From positions 123,007-187,006 of the forward strand of contig VJWM01000260.1 in the NCBI GenBank assembly GCA_010909165.1: DNA of 64,000 nt, read 5' to 3'. Below, piece after piece: positions 21,337-33,220 of this stretch (position 1 is the first letter of the stretch; every line of letters begins with the position of its first letter). This stretch comes from Anthoceros angustus (taxonomy: Eukaryota > Streptophyta > Anthocerotopsida > Anthocerotales > Anthocerotaceae). The notes beneath the pieces are model-generated. The model had not been told where the DNA came from. It saw nothing but the letters and a program-made list of their open reading frames with translations, and made no database searches. A program made the position numbers and the translations under genes.

Positions 21337-21353
21337 AACTGAGCTACTCCAGC
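21281..21353 (-). tRNA. tRNA-Asn (GUU), copy 2; T-loop short by one base
   Basis: Identical to the gene at 19522-19594, including the six-base T loop, so the deletion predates the duplication. Confidence 0.88.
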
Positions 21354-21861
21354 TGACTGACACTTGACTCACAGGCTTTAAGATTTATACATAAACATAC
21401 TGTACAACACCAATAAAATCAAAATAATTTATTTTTAATATATTATTTATATATATATATACATATAATCTATGTAGAAAAGGGATGTTTGTCTCTATAC
21501 GTTTTCATGCCTTCACATAGCGCCCACCCGCTCCTCCCATTATACAAGCATCTATGTGGCATAATCTAGGACATTTGAGTCATTTGGCCTAAATTTTCAC
21601 AAGCATCTATGTGGCATAATCTAGGACATTTGAGTCATTTGGCCTAAATTTTCACTAAAACACTCGCCCTGGCCATTATCAGGGTCTAACCATCTAATTA
21701 ATATATAAAGATTCTATGGCATCTTTTGTCTTAACGCCCATTGGAAGATCATAGAAAGCATTAATTGTTTTAAGAATTGCATAATATTGTAAAACATGAT
21801 AAGAAGCAAGCTCCATCTTGCACTAAAATGTATAAAAAAAATTGATAATAACAACTATATA

Positions 21862-22129
21862 GAAGAAGAAGAAGAAGAAGAATTTTATTTAAGTCCACTT
21901 AGGACGGATTTCCGTCGTGGGACTTGGTACCTAACAACTTGTACCATGGTGTGCCTAAGCTACTTGCACCAAGGGCATCCACTCCCTTTAGGCACCCCAT
22001 CTAAGTACTGATCTAAGCTCAGGATGATCTAAGCTCAGGATGCTTAATCGCGGCGTTCTTACAAATGTGTGTCCATTTGGCCTAAGCCAACAAATGTGTG
22101 TCCATTTGGCCTAAGCCATTTGGACACAC
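21862..22129 (-). repeat. Interspersed repeat, copy F
   Basis: Full element from (GAA)n to the terminal hairpin. Small internal duplications affect the core flank (GATCTAAGCTCAGGATG twice) and the hairpin (TGTGTCCATTTGGCCTAAGCC twice). Confidence 0.85.
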
Positions 22130-24240
22130 GTACATCCAAAAAGGCGAATCGGGGTTGGTATCCCAAATATGTTTTATCTTATATGACCATGGTGGCTTCT
22201 ATTATTTTGATAAATACTCATTGTACCTTGTTATTACCTTGTATGTTTTACGTAAACGTCCCTCTGTGAAAAAAGCCCAAAGAGTCCACATCCCCGCCGT
22301 CACGAGCCATGTCAGGTTCCTTATGCGAGCTGTCATGTCATGTAAATAACAATAGATTACCTATGGATGTATGCCTATGGATCAAATATTCCTCCAATAA
22401 ACTAGTCGGAAAGATATTCACATGACTTGTAGCTTGTCGACTCATATGCCTTCCAACATCAATAACTATTCGAATAATGAAGATTTGGAGAAAGAAGAAG
22501 AATATGTCGGAGGAAGTTCACTATAACATCTAGCAACAAACATTTTTGGAGGAGGAAGAAAATAAGAAGAAGAGTTTATAAGACGAAGTTCAGGAAGTAC
22601 ATCCAAGGGCAAAACTATCGTAGTGAGATAGTTGCACATAAGAGCGGACAGCCGTTTGCAAAAACTTACATGTATATTATAAATTTCTTAATTGTATTTT
22701 TTGGAAGGAGGGCCACTGTTAATGTGGTCACAAGAAAAGCATTCTCCTCAACTCACATTGTCACGTCTCTTTAACGACGTCCTTGCAAATTTGTGTGGCA
22801 TTTCAACTTATCCGGATTGTTAACTGAATTGTTGCACGAGGTAAGCAATCATATAAGCATTTCCTCAACCGACAAACCAAGAAAAACAAATCTAGTATGC
22901 AAATATAGGTGCAAACTAATAACAATAGGAGAGAGTAGCTCGCACGTTGTGGCACAAACACACTCTCCTCACGAGAACAATACGCAAATTCCTCTGCACA
23001 CATCGCTCTCGAAGTCATAGCTTTGGCCTCCTCACAACACTATTGCATTGCATATGTAGAGGACAAGCTACGATCTGAGCTTGTCCTTTGTGAAAGGGTC
23101 TAGATATACTAGCCCTTAGCATCGACATATTCCTAAGATATCTTATTGGCATCAGTATATGCCGAAAATATCCTAAGAATACACTATAATATGCAAAGAA
23201 TATCCTAAAGCATATTACTTGTGCTTGTCCACTTAGCTATTGCTAACCATGTCTAATTAATATCAATCAATTCTTAATTAACATGAGGATTTTAGATTAA
23301 TTAATACTCATTGCTTAATTAAAGATAAGTAATTAGATTAATTAATTCTAATCAAACACCAAACTCAAGTGCAGAGATTAGTGTCACACGACATGATAGA
23401 ATACTAATCGATTGATGCTATTGTTGGACATTTCCTATTTAGTGCAGGACTCACACTCCTATCTTGTTTTCATGAGCCTGAATGGCTATGAGAGGAGAGA
23501 TTCACAAGATATGATATCATACATCTAGATTAAGTGCCTTTGCATTGCATAATCAACGTGTGTTATGACAAAAATGAGGAGATTTCATTCAAAACGCGGA
23601 GATGGATAATCCCATTTACACCAAGACATTGAGAAACAGACCCCTAAAGAGATGTTTGGTCGTTTGCTTGTCGTTTAGTTACATTCGCGCACCTCTGCAT
23701 CTCACAACTCATGGCTAAACCATCGGGCTTGTATTTCAGCCGGTGCCTCCTCACCACACTGCCCATCCTGTGTGCTGATAGGTTCCTTTGTAGCGTTGCA
23801 TCTATTCACAGGGAAGGGGCATGACAGTTAGGTGAAGAAACTGAAATGCTGTTACTTTTCATTTTTTGAAACTAACCTCCATGACGTTTTGGCTAACCAA
23901 GCAAGCTACTTAGAAGAATTTGATGAGGAGGTTAGCAAGAGAAGGCTAGGATAAGACATTATCTCTTCCTCCTCCTGCTACCCCCACCAAGTCTTCTGCA
24001 CTTGTGGTCAGATTCATGTTTAGGAAACAATAGGGAGCTAACCTCATCTGTGCGGGACGTTTCAGCATTACCAGGACCATCGTAAAGCCATAGCTTCTAC
24101 GTACCCTGTTAGAATTGCATGTCCACCTGCTACGTACCCTGTTAGAATTGCACTTGTTGATGCATTAGCTCACCAGTTCCTGAAACTGAATTTGAAACCC
24201 AAGCCTGTAAGCATGTCTGCCTACTGCATTATAGGTATAG
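22130..24240. other. AT-rich spacer, no gene recognised
   Basis: More than 2 kb without a supported coding region or RNA. GAA-rich patches occur near 22490-22580, and there is a TTAATTAA-type AT-rich tract at 23240-23350. Frames of 60-75 codons show no domain. Confidence 0.55.
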
Positions 24241-24248
24241 AGCAGTGT

Positions 24249-24420
24249 TTTGTGGTGTGCAAATTTGTTGCATTTGCTATGGAAGCCTGTTATGTAACAA
24301 CTTGGTGAGTGGTTTGCAAATTTGTTGCATTTGCTATGAAAGTTTGTTGTGTACCAACTTGGTGAGTGGTTTGCAAATTTGTTGCATTTGCTATGGAAGT
24401 CTGATGTGTAGCAACTTGGT
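24249..24420. repeat. 57-bp tandem repeat, three copies
   Basis: Landmark GCAAATTTGTTGCATTTGCT at 24259, 24316 and 24373 (period 57). Because 57 is a multiple of three, frames stay open on both strands. The minus-strand frame gives a repeated FHSKCNKFANHSPS peptide that I do not consider a real protein. Confidence 0.85.
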
Positions 24421-25044
24421 GAGCAACTACTTCCTAGTTTGGTCTTATTATGATAAAGTTTGCTCAACATGGTTGGTTGTGAGGTGACAAAAGCGACCAT
24501 CGATGCTCCTCCCATGCACATGGCTATGGAGTTCTCGTGAGACATCGAAAAATGTGAGGGGTGGGAATGAGGGCCTATATTTTCCCAAAACATACGACTC
24601 GATAGAGAATGAGGGCCTATATTTTCTTAAAACACACTAGTCGATAGAAAGACTCGCTTGTAATTGTACAGCTCAAAATAGATCACCCGGATTTCCCTTG
24701 AATTACTTATCGCTTATAAACTATAATCCCCTCAAAACAAGGAAACTCCTCCGAAGTTCTGGGGTTAAGTACCTGTGTTTTCTTAGACACATATTCTACA
24801 CTGGGTACTTATTTCTTTAATTTAATCTAGTCTGTTAATTTAACCATTATTGTACAATACCCTTAAAATTCAAATTCACCTAGGTTTGTAGATGGTATTA
24901 CCTACCTCTTACTTATCCCATGCATAAGTGATAGAGTAGGGTACAGCAGCACCCACAGTCCAATCTACGGCTTGTATTTACCACACTGCTTGAGAGGGTC
25001 CCGATTTGTGTTTGGACTTGGATCAGATTGAGGACAAGTCTGCG
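24421..25044. other. Spacer and VPS51 upstream region
   Basis: No gene seen. A short duplicated GAGAATGAGGGCCTATATTT lies at about 24560 and 24606. The last ~100 bp is probably VPS51 5' UTR. Confidence 0.5.
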
Positions 25045-28000
25045 ATGGCGGAGGATCTCGACGAGAAGGCCAAGCGCGTTCGTAGCCTGCTCTCCAGTTT
25101 CTATGGCAGTGGGGAAGGGGGTCCCGACTCCCCCGGCACCCCAGTCTACGCACCCAATGGGGTCCCTGTTTCTCCCGTCAAGCGCGATACGCTGGTTACC
25201 ATCAACACCAAGGACTTCGATATTGATCGCTACATGGCCTCCCTGGTAGTTCCCCTTCTCCACTCCTGCTCAGTACCGTGTGAACAGCACAGCGTCTCTT
25301 ACAGACTGAGTGTGTGCCAGATCCGCAGGACAAGTCTGGACGGGCTGCTACATAAGCATGTGGAAATGGCTGCAGAGATTAAAAATTTGGATAGCGACAT
25401 GCAAATGCTGGTGTATGAAAACTACAACAAGTTCATAAGTGCCACTGACACCATAAGAAGGTAAAATCAGCGGAAGAAAATCTCTCCTTTGAAGCTCGTG
25501 CGGCTCATGTAAGGGAAATTCAAAGCATTGTCATCTTGTGTTGCAGTATGAAGGAAAATGTATCTGGTATGGAATCGAACATGGATCAGCTCCTTGAGAC
25601 AGTCACTGCTGTCCGATCGAAGAGCGATGGCATCAATTCGTCTCTTTTTGAAAGGAGAGGGCGCATCGAGGAGCTGAACGGAACGAGAAGTCTACTCCGG
25701 AAAGTTCAGGTTTCTACTTGCGAGCCGAGGGTTACTGTACTTTCCTGTGCTTCATTTGGTGGTTGGATTGTAGCGAGGGACTGTCCAGCCTATGGTTTGG
25801 CAGACATTGAAAAATTGTCATTCGTTGTTTTCAAGGGCAGTTTGTGTTTGACCTTCCAAAGCGCATGAGGAAGTGTTTGAAGGAAGAGAATTACACTGAT
25901 GCTGTGAAATTCTACTTGGGAGCTCTTCCTGTACTGAAGGTACATATATTCTTCAACCTAAGGGGACAGTCTACTGGAAGTAATTGCGCAATCCTACATT
26001 TCTGCTTGGTGCATTACAGCTTAGTCTTTTGTGGCGCTTCGGGTGTGGTAAGGTAGGCGTATGGAGCTACTTCATTCAAAGCTTGCAAGGAGGAGTCGGA
26101 GGAGATCATTGCCATAATAACTAAAAGGTTGCAGGTATTTGGCATATTGCATTGGTACAGAAGTCCTTTTGATATGTTCCTTGCAGTGGATGAGTTGTGG
26201 AGGTTTTGCAGTTGGACCAACCCCTTTGTTTGACTCCTTGCTCCAGACACAGCTGATGGCAGAGGATGTGGCACTGGAGAAAAGGGCCCAAGCAGCTGTT
26301 TTGTTACAAAAGTTGGGATTCTCTGTAAGTAGTGCATGTTCATGGGCTGTTGACATCACTCATGCAGATAGTCTGACCATAGGTGACGGGAATGGGTGCA
26401 AAGGTATGGGGATCAGTAGAAGTCACTTTTCCTTTGCTGCAGAAGTTGGAACTCCCTAGAAGTTGCAATTCCCTGAGCATACTCTGTAGGTTCTGGTTAT
26501 CTTTTGTGTTCTGTAATTTGCTCTGTGTAGAATGGCATGAGCAGGATTGGACCTTGTGTGGTTGATGCTGACCAAAGGTTAATCAATTCTGAAAACGTGA
26601 AGCCGAATCTGGTACCAGATCACAACATTGATGGAGGATTTTCTGAACGTACACTGGCCCCGTCTTATGGCTGAGGTCCAAGTTGCAGTGCGCAAGCCCT
26701 CAGCACCAGCTTCAAAGGCTGGGGATGCACCTGACGACGTGGTACAATCACCGAAGGTTATGCTGGAACACCTGAATAAGGTCAGCATCAGATTATTTGT
26801 CTGCTGCTGAAAAGGCAGGTCATCATGTGAGAGTTTCTGAGATTGAATAACTGCAGGATTTCATTGCTGATTTTGCCAACACAGCAACAGCCTTTCGTGC
26901 GATTTTCCCTACGGAAGAGAAGCGGCTTACCGAAGTGGCAACCAAGTTGTTCAATGAGTGGGTATCTTTGTTGAATTATTGTGCTTGGGAACTCTTCGGA
27001 AAGGTCAGCTTTCTAGAACAGGGTACGGTCTGCTGTTTCTCGGAGGCCTTACCTTGGCTCAACTTCTGTGCCAGATATTTTGCCAATGTGCAAAAGTCAT
27101 TCCAGCCTGAATATGGGGATCCATCAGCGTCAGAGCTTATTGCTGGTTTGAGTAAGCATTTTTTATCATCTTGCAACTGTTTGCTGTATGCAAGCTATTG
27201 GACCTAATTACAGGAATCTATTGCTTGCAGAGATCCTGTCAACAGACGTGGGGAAGATGCATGAGTTGGTTCCTGCTGCCGGACTTGGTAATCATGCAGC
27301 TCGGGTGCGTACAGGATAGCTTTGGGTAATAAACTGTATGCTTCCTTTTCGGTCCTAGTCACCAGTGACCCTATTTGGTTAGGAGAGCTCCAAAAGTCAC
27401 AGAGAGTATGATGACAGGGGTTGGTGTGTATGCATTAGTTCCAGATCCATTGATTGACTATATGAAGTGCAGGCTGTTGAGGCTGCAATCAAGCAACATG
27501 TTTCAATTCTGTTCGTTGGTTTAAACCAGCGCATTCTAGGTGAGATTCAATGTGCCTCTGGCTATCAAGTGATGATGTGGCATCATTGTGTTGCTGCTCT
27601 ACTGATTATGTGCACATTGCATGTTGACTACTGCATCAAAGTTTAATCTGCATGCTATTATGCATTAGGTGCTATTACCAATCCAGTTCCAGGGCCTCCA
27701 ACTGCTGAGAAGCAGAAGCCTTTGCAAGTTGGTCTTCAAGCTATTGAACAAGTAGTGATGGAAGGAAGTTTGGCCATATTGAAGGTACACTGGCAGAGGA
27801 GTGGTTAGATGCGTGACTCCTGTTCAGATTTTGTTTTAATACCCTTTACTGCTTGCTATGGGCACAAATCTTCTGTTTGCCCAGGATCAGGCACGTGTTT
27901 CTGTTCACTTAGGGAAGGGAGTTTTTTTGCTGGAATATTCAATTAGCTTTGGTGGTTTCAGTCCTCGCTTGACAAAATGGTCTTGATTTTCTTTTTGTTC

Positions 28001-29717
28001 TAACAGGATCTGAAGGAGCTTCTTGAGAACAGTGGCGAATTATTGGCGCGATGGAAGGATGTCTATATTGACTTGGTTCAATCCGGCTTCCAGGATCTTT
28101 TTACCTCTCTGGTCGACCATTTCTCTACGTTGTGCACTAGTACTGGGGATAAACACGAAGAGAAGCTGCATTCTGGATCAAATGCAGGGATCTCGTCTGG
28201 CTTGGTCCTGATACTGGCTTGTCTTTCAGTCTACATCGAGCAGACTGCAGTGGCGAACATCACAGAAGTATGGTTCATGAGCCTAGGAAGACAGACGGGT
28301 GTGGATAGCTAGTCATGCTGATGTGGATATCTGCTTAAGCAGGATACCTGAAAGCGGTTCGCTGGACTTATCTCAGTCTAATTGCAGTTTGATTGTGGAA
28401 GTAGCAGGGTTGTGTATGTGCTGATGTCTTACCAATTGTAGGTTATTGCATCGTCGTTTACTGGTGGTGGGGCAAGAGGTTATGAGGAACGACCTGCCTT
28501 TGTGCCTGCTGAAATATGCCGTGGTTTTCGGTCAACAGGGGAGCGCCTCCTTAACAAGGTGCTCTTTGTATAGGGTAGAAACAACTTATTGTTGGCACGG
28601 ACTTGTTTAGATGTGATCAGTATGGTTTAGAATGTGAAATTGTATTTTGCTGAGGGCCTGCAAATGGCAATCGGGGTTTGTCCAGTACATTGACATCCAG
28701 GCACGGAAGCTGTCGGTTCTTGTCCGGAAGAGTGTGGCTACACCAAATTGGTTAAAGGTACTTCTGGTGGGACAGTAGGAATATTTGTTTCATCTCCTGC
28801 CATGAATTCCAGCTTTTGAGCCTCTGGGTTTGGAACTTGCTGCAGTATAAGGAACCCAGAGATGTTCGGATGTTTGTCGACTTGCTGCTCCATGAGGTAC
28901 TTTTAGCAACACTTGGGTGGGGGTTATCACTGGAGCTGAGGTGATCTGTTATTGACCAGAGACTTCCTGGCATTTCAGCTAGAGGTTTTGGATGAGGAAG
29001 TTCAGCAGATTCTCGAGCCAGGTACTACAAGGACACATCGACGTACAGATAGTACTGGAAGTGCTAGCTCGACACGTAGTGGCCCACAGCGTGAAGACCG
29101 TGTGTCTCGTGAACGAGGATCAACAAGAGCTAGAAGTCGTCTGCTTGAAAGAGATGTTGCTAAACTTTTCACGCAAAGAGTCGACCTTTTCACCAAACCA
29201 GATTACACTCAGGTACTCTTAGCTGAGTTAAGATATTTGTGATTCCTTCTGGCAGCTACATTTTGCGTGGAAATAGTAAGTGCTGGATGTCCTGTGGTTC
29301 TAATGTTCAGGCAAGTGTTATCGCCACTGTCGTGAAGATGGGTCTGAAGAGTTTTCAAGAGTATGTCCGATTGCAAACCTTTAGTAGAAGCGGTTACCAG
29401 CAAATTCAGCTTGATGCACAGTACTTGCGGGACCCTTTGCAAGCATACGTTGAAGAGGACACTGTAGTAAACTTCCTTCTTGATGAGGTGACCTCATCTA
29501 CTTGCATGCTCACATGTCTGCGACCAGAATGTCGATGTGAAGGATATTGCGCACGGAGGATGTGCAAGGATGTCCGGAAGGTTCTGATTTTCGTTGGGTG
29601 GTACAGGTATGCTCCGCTGCTGGAGAGCGCTGCATTGATCCGACTCCCTTAGAGCCGGCGATCTTAGACAAGCTGATTCAGGCAAAACGTGCGAGAACAA
29701 GTGGCAGAGGTCTGTAG
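25045..29717 (+). CDS. VPS51: VPS51 homologue (GARP/EARP tethering subunit)
   Basis: Subunit of the GARP/EARP complex that tethers endosome-derived vesicles at the trans-Golgi, related to Arabidopsis UNHINGED. ATG at 25045 ([20 protein letters not shown]). Exons seen: 25045-25245, 25321-25460, 25547-25709, 25841-25939, 26057-26134, 26253-26324, 26619-26780, 26857-26957, 27075-27151, 27231-27304, 27473-27539, 27669-27784, 28007-28267, 28442-28558, 28686-28757, 28846-28896, 28979-29212, 29311-29487, 29607-29717. The N-terminal Vps51 domain is very clear ([33 protein letters not shown]). An Arg/Ser-rich linker ([17 protein letters not shown]) precedes the C-terminal part. These exons give about 790 residues in frame, near the family length. 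A small extra exon between 26325 and 26618 may be missing from my model. Confidence 0.92.
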
Positions 29718-30490
29718 TGCGCCACCTCAACTAGGCATCTGGTCCACGCCTGAAATACCGTGTGTGGAGTATCACTCCCCATCCTGTCAACATGTTGAGC
29801 TGAAGTTTAAATGGTCACAGCTATCCAGCATCAGCTAACCTGTGAATTCACTTGTGCTGCACAGGATCATTGACATCCCCGCCCTTGTCAGCTGCCGCTG
29901 AGTGAGAGCTTTGCGCCTTTTGCTCAACTGCCGCGGGCCAGAAACAGATTACGAACTTGTCCCGACAGCACATTTTCCGAGTGTGCAACGTGCTGCTTGG
30001 ATACGCACTAAAGTTCTCTCGTCCCTGGCTTTGCCATCCCATCCCGACAGAAATATACGTCGAGAAACCTGCCCTGATGTTAACATTTTGGTGGGGCAAG
30101 TGCCCAGCATATGTCGGTCGGTTCACGTCTTGTAGATAGTCAGGCTGCAATCGAGTCAAGCCGCAAGGGGTCATCGTGACGAGAGGGACTGCCTAGGTTC
30201 ATCGGTGCACAGGTGCTGGACTGGTTGCTATTGCAGCGACCGTTGCGACGCACATCCGACGATGGAAGTTCTGCTTGTGTTTACATTTCATACTAGAGTA
30301 TCACAATTGACGCCCCCGCCGGAGTTTATCCTTCGTCCCCGCTCTCTCCCGGGGAATGGAGACGGCTTAAAATTGGTACCACTGAGAAGTGGCCTGTACA
30401 GGAAAAGCTACAAGTGGTGCTTGGACTACACTACCTACGCAACATTACACATACAAGAAGAGGCTGTCTGCCCCGCAGCAAGAATAAACC
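29718..30490. other. Convergent 3' flank between VPS51 and the WD40 gene
   Basis: About 770 bp that should contain both 3' UTRs. No gene or repeat recognised. Confidence 0.5.
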
Positions 30491-32044
30491 CTAATCGCTG
30501 TCGTAGAAGACGTCGTTGTGGAGCTTGAGGCTGTGGCGAGGAAGGCGAGGTAAGGAACTCGACTTTGGGCCCGTCCCGGAGCCTGGCTCCCACTTGAGCA
30601 GAACACCGTCCCAGGAGCAGCTCACCAGCATGGGCAGGCGGGGATGCCAGCTGCAGTCCCTGACAGTGGCGTGGTGAGACTTGAGCTTGGCGGCCTGCTG
30701 GCCGGTGAGCAGGTCGTAGATGTAGACGCTGCCGTCGCTGGAGCCGGTGTAGATGTACTTCTGCGCAGTGCTGAAGAGCGGGGAGAAGTAGCTGCGCACC
30801 AGGGTCTTGAGCACGCCGTGGCCGCGGTAGGTCATGACGCTCTGGTCATCCGGAAGCTCGAAGTCCCTGCCAGAGCCGGGGTAGTCCATCCAGCGGTAGT
30901 CCCACTTGTAGGAGTGGCTCCTGGCCAGCCTGTTGGAGTCGCTGGTCATGCTCCGGATGTCCCAGAGCTTGATGCACTGGTCCTTCCCGTTGGAGATGAA
31001 GAACCTGCCGTCCCCGCGGGTGTCCAAGTGCGTGATGCCCGCCAGATGGCCCTGCAGAAACCCTGCCGCGCGCGCGCTGCACCTCCTGTCCCAGACCTTG
31101 CAGATGTGGTCGTCGCTCCCAGAGTAGAGTACGTTGCAGCTGTCGTCCGCGAACACCACCGAGTTCACATCGTCGTCGTGCGCCTCGATCCGGTTGCTCA
31201 GCTTGTTGCGCTCCAGATCATAGAGGTAGATGGCGGCGTCCGCGCTCCCCGCCAGCAGCTCCCTCCCGTCCTGCGAGAACTGGACGCAAAAGAGGCCGAA
31301 GGAGCGCTCCCCCGGCTCCCGCCCCGCCGCGAAGTCCAGCCCCTGGTGCACCTCGGTGACGTCGGTCAGGGACTGGATCCCCGCGTTCTCGTTCCCCACG
31401 TTCACCAAATGCACCAGCGGCGTCATGCTGGCGTACACCAGGAAGCGCTGGTCCGGCGACAGCGCCGTGTCGCAGATGGCCCAGCGCACCTTGCTTCCGA
31501 TCACATTCTTGCGCAGCTTCCAGGCGCCGTCGCAGTCGTAGATCCGGATCCGCCTGTCCTGAAACCCTGCCACAAACACCGAGCCGTCTTGCGAGAACCT
31601 CCCGACGTACGCTCTGCTGCCGATCTTGTCCAGCACCTGCGTCGCCTCCCTCGGCAAGAAGCGGGACGCCAGATGACAGCAGTCGGATCGGGAGAACCTG
31701 CCTCTCCCCGACACATTGATCTCCCTCCCGGCCACCATCCGGCACGCGTTCACAGCGCCGGCCTTGGCTCCCCCGAATCTTGCCGAATTGGCGTGCGCGG
31801 CCGTCATCATCCTGGTGAGATGTGCCAGAGCATGCGGCTCCTTCTCCTCCTCCTCCTTCACCTCCGGAAGCTCCCCTTCCTCAGGATCCCGATCCCGATC
31901 CGACTCCAGCCCTGTCGCCGTGCTCTCCCCCGAGCAATCGTCCTCGAACTCCAAGCCGTGCTGCAGCTCCTCCACCGGCTTCTTCTGTGGAGTCATGGCG
32001 ATGGCAGCTTCCGAATTTCCCCTACAACCAGCGCCGGCGCTCAT
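30491..32044 (-). CDS. LEC14B/DCAF11-type WD40-repeat protein, intronless
   Basis: 517-residue single-exon frame, ATG at 32044. An acidic N-terminus (EEGELPEVKEEEEKEP) precedes the signature LEC14B segment (VAGREINVSGRGRFSRSDCC) and then seven or so WD40 repeats: FSQDGSVFVAGFQDRRIRIY, LSPDQRFLVYASM, FSQDGRELLAGSADAAIYLY, YSGSDDHICKVWDRR, ISNGKDQCIKLWDIR, YTGSSDGSVYIYDL, SCSWDGVLLKWEPG. The WDRR and WDIR ends match DWD boxes, which dock on DDB1-CUL4, so a substrate-receptor role in a CRL4 ubiquitin ligase is the family expectation. GC-rich coding sequence without introns, unlike the other genes here, could reflect retroposition. Confidence 0.93.
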   Translation of the reverse strand: MSAGAGCRGNSEAAIAMTPQKKPVEELQHGLEFEDDCSGESTATGLESDRDRDPEEGELPEVKEEEEKEPHALAHLTRMMTAAHANSARFGGAKAGAVNACRMVAGREINVSGRGRFSRSDCCHLASRFLPREATQVLDKIGSRAYVGRFSQDGSVFVAGFQDRRIRIYDCDGAWKLRKNVIGSKVRWAICDTALSPDQRFLVYASMTPLVHLVNVGNENAGIQSLTDVTEVHQGLDFAAGREPGERSFGLFCVQFSQDGRELLAGSADAAIYLYDLERNKLSNRIEAHDDDVNSVVFADDSCNVLYSGSDDHICKVWDRRCSARAAGFLQGHLAGITHLDTRGDGRFFISNGKDQCIKLWDIRSMTSDSNRLARSHSYKWDYRWMDYPGSGRDFELPDDQSVMTYRGHGVLKTLVRSYFSPLFSTAQKYIYTGSSDGSVYIYDLLTGQQAAKLKSHHATVRDCSWHPRLPMLVSCSWDGVLLKWEPGSGTGPKSSSLPRLPRHSLKLHNDVFYDSD

Positions 32045-32735
32045 GCCTGGATTGACTGTACGTACATCCAGCTCCCTATATTCAAGAATTTACGCCCTTC
32101 TTCCCTCCCGCCTGCCAATGCGAGGCAGCAGCATTATCTGCAGCTGCAAGCCTCCACACCGCAATTTTCCCTCTTGCTCAGATTCTGGTGGCGTGTGCGC
32201 CAATCAGGCCGCTGCTGGCGCACTGCCTCGTATGCGAGCCTCCCACGCGCAGCGGCGCTGCTTCCTTGCTTCCTCCTTCCCCTTTCTTTCCTTATGCCCG
32301 CGCCAGCAGCAATGCTCTCAAGAAGAATCCGGCGGCAGATAATTGTAATAGACGCAAGCCAGCCAGCCAGCCAGCAACCGTGGCAAGTGGGTCAAGCTGT
32401 GGGCCTGGCCTGGGCCTGGCCTCTCTAGTGTCTTGTTGTTTCGCTCCAATCTACCCAAATAATCTCACAGATGTGGAAATTCCCGTATCCATGTGCCGCT
32501 CCAGCATGTCGATGTGGATTGATCGGTTAGGCTTATCCACACCTCCTTAAAACACTATTGCCTGAATATGTAACTACAACATGCAACCCACATGTTTAAT
32601 ACTAAACAAACCAAACTATTTAGAGTTATTTAATACAATACATTCCATCCCTTTAGGTCTCATGTTTTATGGGATTGCTGGCTTAGGATGTCGATTCAAG
32701 AGTACCTACATACATATGTGGAGTGTGAGATAGGA
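32045..32735. other. WD40 gene 5' flank; simple repeats
   Basis: Contains a (CCAG)n run near 32355-32375 and a doubled GGGCCTGGCCT near 32401. No gene seen. Confidence 0.5.
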
Positions 32736-33220
32736 GCTAGTTTCATGAATACGTCTATATACATGATTAGAACTCTTGATAGAGTGGATAATAGGGTGGA
32801 TAAATTCCACATTTGGAGTGAGAAGCTCACGCGGCAAGTCTACCTTGCAAAGTCCTATTTGTGAGCAAGACAACCTTACAACAAGAGCCATTTTTCCGGG
32901 CCTATTGTGTATGGTTGACATACAAACGATCAAGCCGTCGTGCTACCAAAGCAGGAGGTTTTTGTCCATTCGATCGGCAAAATTTGAGAGGCTAGTTTCA
33001 AGAATACGTCTATTTATATGACTAGAACTCTTGAATTCGACATTTGGAGTGAGAAGCTCACACGGCAAGACAACCTTATAAAGCCCTTTTTGTGGGTAAG
33101 ACAACCTTACAACAATAGCCCTTTTTTCGGGCCAATCGTGTATGATTGATATACAAACGATCAAGTTTGTGCTACCAAAGCAATATATTGTCGTCTCTCA
33201 AATTTAGCAGGTCGAATGGA
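32736..33220. repeat. Diverged direct repeat of ~230 bp, two copies
   Basis: Copy 1 at about 32736-32987 and copy 2 at about 32991-33220 share GCTAGTTTC..GAATACGTCTAT, CATTTGGAGTGAGAAGCTCA, AGACAACCTTACAACAA and ATACAAACGATCAAG. Substitutions and short gaps show age. Non-coding. Confidence 0.8.

Larger units (their letters stand above)
20149..21906. repeat. 1.76-kb tandem duplication, copy 2
   Basis: Near-identical repeat of 18384-20142 with scattered small indels. Examples: a 4-5-base loss in GGAAGGGGAGGC, shorter A runs, CACCCAATAATT versus CATAATAATT, and a small replacement near 21735 (TTAACGCCCATTGG). Here the following interspersed repeat is complete. Confidence 0.92.

Noticed and set aside
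24165-24593. 142-codon minus-strand frame with repeated FHSKCNKFANHS
   Set aside because: Produced by a 57-bp tandem repeat whose length is a multiple of three; no homology.
30644-32428. 594-codon plus-strand open frame
   Set aside because: Antisense to the WD40 gene; it is a GC-rich shadow with Val/Ala/Leu low-complexity composition and no domain.
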